Of a stretch of 62,972 nucleotides of DNA, positions 61,932 to 62,972 are shown in pieces. Position numbers and translations under genes: made by a program. This stretch comes from Saprospiraceae bacterium (lineage in GTDB: Bacteria; Bacteroidota; Bacteroidia; Chitinophagales; Saprospiraceae). The stretch covers positions 1 through 62,972 of the forward strand of contig JALHLK010000001.1 in assembly GCA_022844565.1 (NCBI GenBank), given 5' to 3'. Positions within the stretch are counted from its first letter, which is position 1; each line of letters opens with the position of its first letter. The notes beneath the pieces are model-generated. The model saw nothing but the letters and a program-made list of their open reading frames with translations. It ran no database searches and was not told where the DNA came from.

Positions 61932-62399
61932 ATGAAAGTGCTGATGGTATGTCTAGGTAATATTTGTCGATCTCCGATGGCTCAGGGCATTTTAGAAGCA
62001 AAAGTTGAAAAATATCATTTGGATTGGTCTATTGATTCTGCTGGTACTTCAGGATGGCATGATGGAGAGCATCCTGATCAACGAGCTATCCAAACTTGTC
62101 TAAAAAATGGTATTAACATTAGGGATCAAATTTCTAGAAAGATCCGCCCAATAGATTTTTCTGCCTTCGATCTTATATTGGTTATGGATCAATCTAATTA
62201 TGACAATGTCATTAAGTTAACATCACATCCAAAAGAAAGGGCTAAAGTTCAACTCATCTTAGATTACAATAAAAATACCCAAAGAAGAGAAGTGCCAGAC
62301 CCTTACTTTGATAACAGCTTTGATGTAGTGTACGAATTGCTAGATGAAGCTATTGAAGAAGTCATAGCAGCTCATCGTAAAGTTGAAAGTGTTACCTAG
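61932..62399 (+). CDS. Low-molecular-weight protein tyrosine phosphatase
   Basis: Start 61932 (MKVLMVCLGNICRSP) places the P-loop CLGNICR(S) (Cys7, Arg13) at its normal position; an in-frame TTG at 61905 would add nine residues. The general acid Asp lies in VPDPYFD. The ~155-residue protein is the usual length. It dephosphorylates phosphotyrosine, often on exopolysaccharide kinases, but no such kinase is nearby. Confidence 0.95.
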   Translation: MKVLMVCLGNICRSPMAQGILEAKVEKYHLDWSIDSAGTSGWHDGEHPDQRAIQTCLKNGINIRDQISRKIRPIDFSAFDLILVMDQSNYDNVIKLTSHPKERAKVQLILDYNKNTQRREVPDPYFDNSFDVVYELLDEAIEEVIAAHRKVESVT

Positions 62400-62404
62400 A
62401 TAGA

Positions 62405-62568
62405 CTAGTGCTCCGTCCAAATAAAGATCTTAATTAAATGTTGTCCTTTTTCCAAATCTCTGCGTTAAAAATTCTCAGCGTAGCGGTGCTATGCTTCTAA
62501 TTTTTGTCTTGATATTTGAAAAAATTACTGCCATTTTAATTTAAGTCTTTATCTAGACGGAGCACTAG
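62405..62568. repeat. 164-bp near-perfect palindromic element
   Basis: Ends CTAGTGCTCCGTCCAAATAA (62405) and its inverted partner (to 62568) match over about 31 bases, and symmetry continues through to a CGTAGC-ggt-GCTATG centre. It begins 6 bases after the phosphatase stop codon and could also end that transcript. No coding capacity. Confidence 0.8.
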
Positions 62569-62657
62569 GATATCCCATTAAGATTATCAATTTCGTCGCC
62601 TACCTTTACCGTTGGCCTACTTGAGATATACACGAGAACAATAATGAATAAAAAAAC

Positions 62658-62713
62658 AACAGGCCTAAATTGCATCGATATTTGTTTATTTGCGATGCAA
62701 AATTAAGCCTGTT
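62658..62713. repeat. 20-bp hairpin, possible minus-strand terminator
   Basis: AACAGGCCTAAATTGCATCG (62658-62677) is matched by an inverted arm at 62693-62713. On the minus strand it is followed by a T-rich run, so it could end a transcript coming from beyond the window's right edge. Confidence 0.5.
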
Positions 62714-62761
62714 TGTAAAAGGTTAATAATTTTTTATTTTTAATTTACTATAAGCGACAGC

Positions 62762-62972
62762 CATTGACTAATTGGTCTTTAGCTTTTGGTCTCCCGCTCT
62801 GGCGGGATTTCGCTTCGCTTAAGTAGTTTATGGCTCGAAATTTACCTTATTGTCCATTGCCAAATTGCTCATTGAACTCATTGACTAATTGGTCTTTAGT
62901 CTTTGGCTCGAAATTTACCTTATTGCCCATTGCCAAATTGCTCATTGAACTCATTGACTAATTGGTCTTTAG
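62762..62972. repeat. 73-bp tandem repeat running off the window, first copy interrupted
   Basis: Units starting CATTGACTAATTGGTCTTTAG occur at 62762, 62879 and 62952. The last two are 73 bases apart; the first carries an extra ~44-base segment with a CCCGCTCTGGCGGG hairpin. The array continues to the last base of the window. Confidence 0.85.

Noticed and set aside
1-62972. Prophage, integrated plasmid, or rRNA operon
   Set aside because: No phage structural, integrase, replication or conjugation gene, and no rRNA-like sequence, was recognised on either strand.

Overview
The window looks like chromosome from a Bacteroidota member, most likely a Saprospiraceae-like bacterium. The DNA is AT-rich. 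The first gene ends in a type IX secretion (T9SS) C-terminal sorting domain. Several genes follow promoter-like TAnnTTTG boxes, the Bacteroidota -7 element. Typical families of the phylum are present: LytS/LytTR pair, DUF4199, DUF4286, M42 peptidase, OMP_b-brl TonB-like receptor, and GCTDP-type lipoprotein. Genus-level placement is inference.

Layout. 1-3015: 3' end of a giant secreted adhesin-like protein. 3457-4230: a barnase-like ribonuclease and a barstar-like inhibitor, next to a 406-bp MITE-like element. 4728-8959: lipoprotein, Xaa-Pro aminopeptidase and sigma-54. 9048-9275: a cluster of small hairpins. 9652-15358: BNR/sortilin-like secreted protein and an outer-membrane beta-barrel receptor, converging on a shared terminator. 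15553-18649: LytS-type kinase, LytTR regulator, membrane-anchored LuxR-type regulator and DUF4199 protein. 18987-24850: TPR protein, kynurenine-formamidase-like cyclase, Vat-like acetyltransferase, DUF1593 hydrolase and two unknowns. 25400-30648: five co-directional minus-strand genes for an unusual ABC system. 30804-34164: SWIM protein, and an AAA ATPase behind an iterated palindromic operator-like array. 34209-37782: gene debris, M42 peptidase, pyrE, Nudix and sirtuin. 38127-42384: VOC protein, kdsA (behind a 161-bp palindrome), flavoprotein and alkyladenine glycosylase. 42476-42547: tRNA-Arg(CCT). 42635-47455: lipoprotein, small secreted protein, rimK-gatB and a glycosyltransferase. 47664-55275: tryptophan dioxygenase, two alpha/beta hydrolases, serA-like dehydrogenase, TPR protein and aminotransferase. 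55514-59369: dipeptide-epimerase-like enzyme, DUF4286 and two Gfo/Idh oxidoreductases. 59514-60304: a 51-aa ORF plus GNAT enzyme resembling a toxin-antitoxin pair. 60358-62972: aldehyde dehydrogenase, low-molecular-weight phosphatase and repeats.

Most genes are housekeeping or ordinary accessory functions. The least explained system is the 25.4-30.6 kb operon. It encodes two coiled-coil proteins (one membrane-anchored), a substrate-binding domain tethered to the inner membrane and fused to a peptidoglycan-binding OmpA domain, a permease with extra membrane helices, and an ATPase. Together they look like an ABC machine spanning inner membrane and cell wall. Next in interest are the 52-bp-period TGGCTGAT array before the AAA ATPase, the GNAT pair, the barnase/barstar pair, and a large population of palindromic or tandem non-coding repeats, one lying 10 bp upstream of kdsA.
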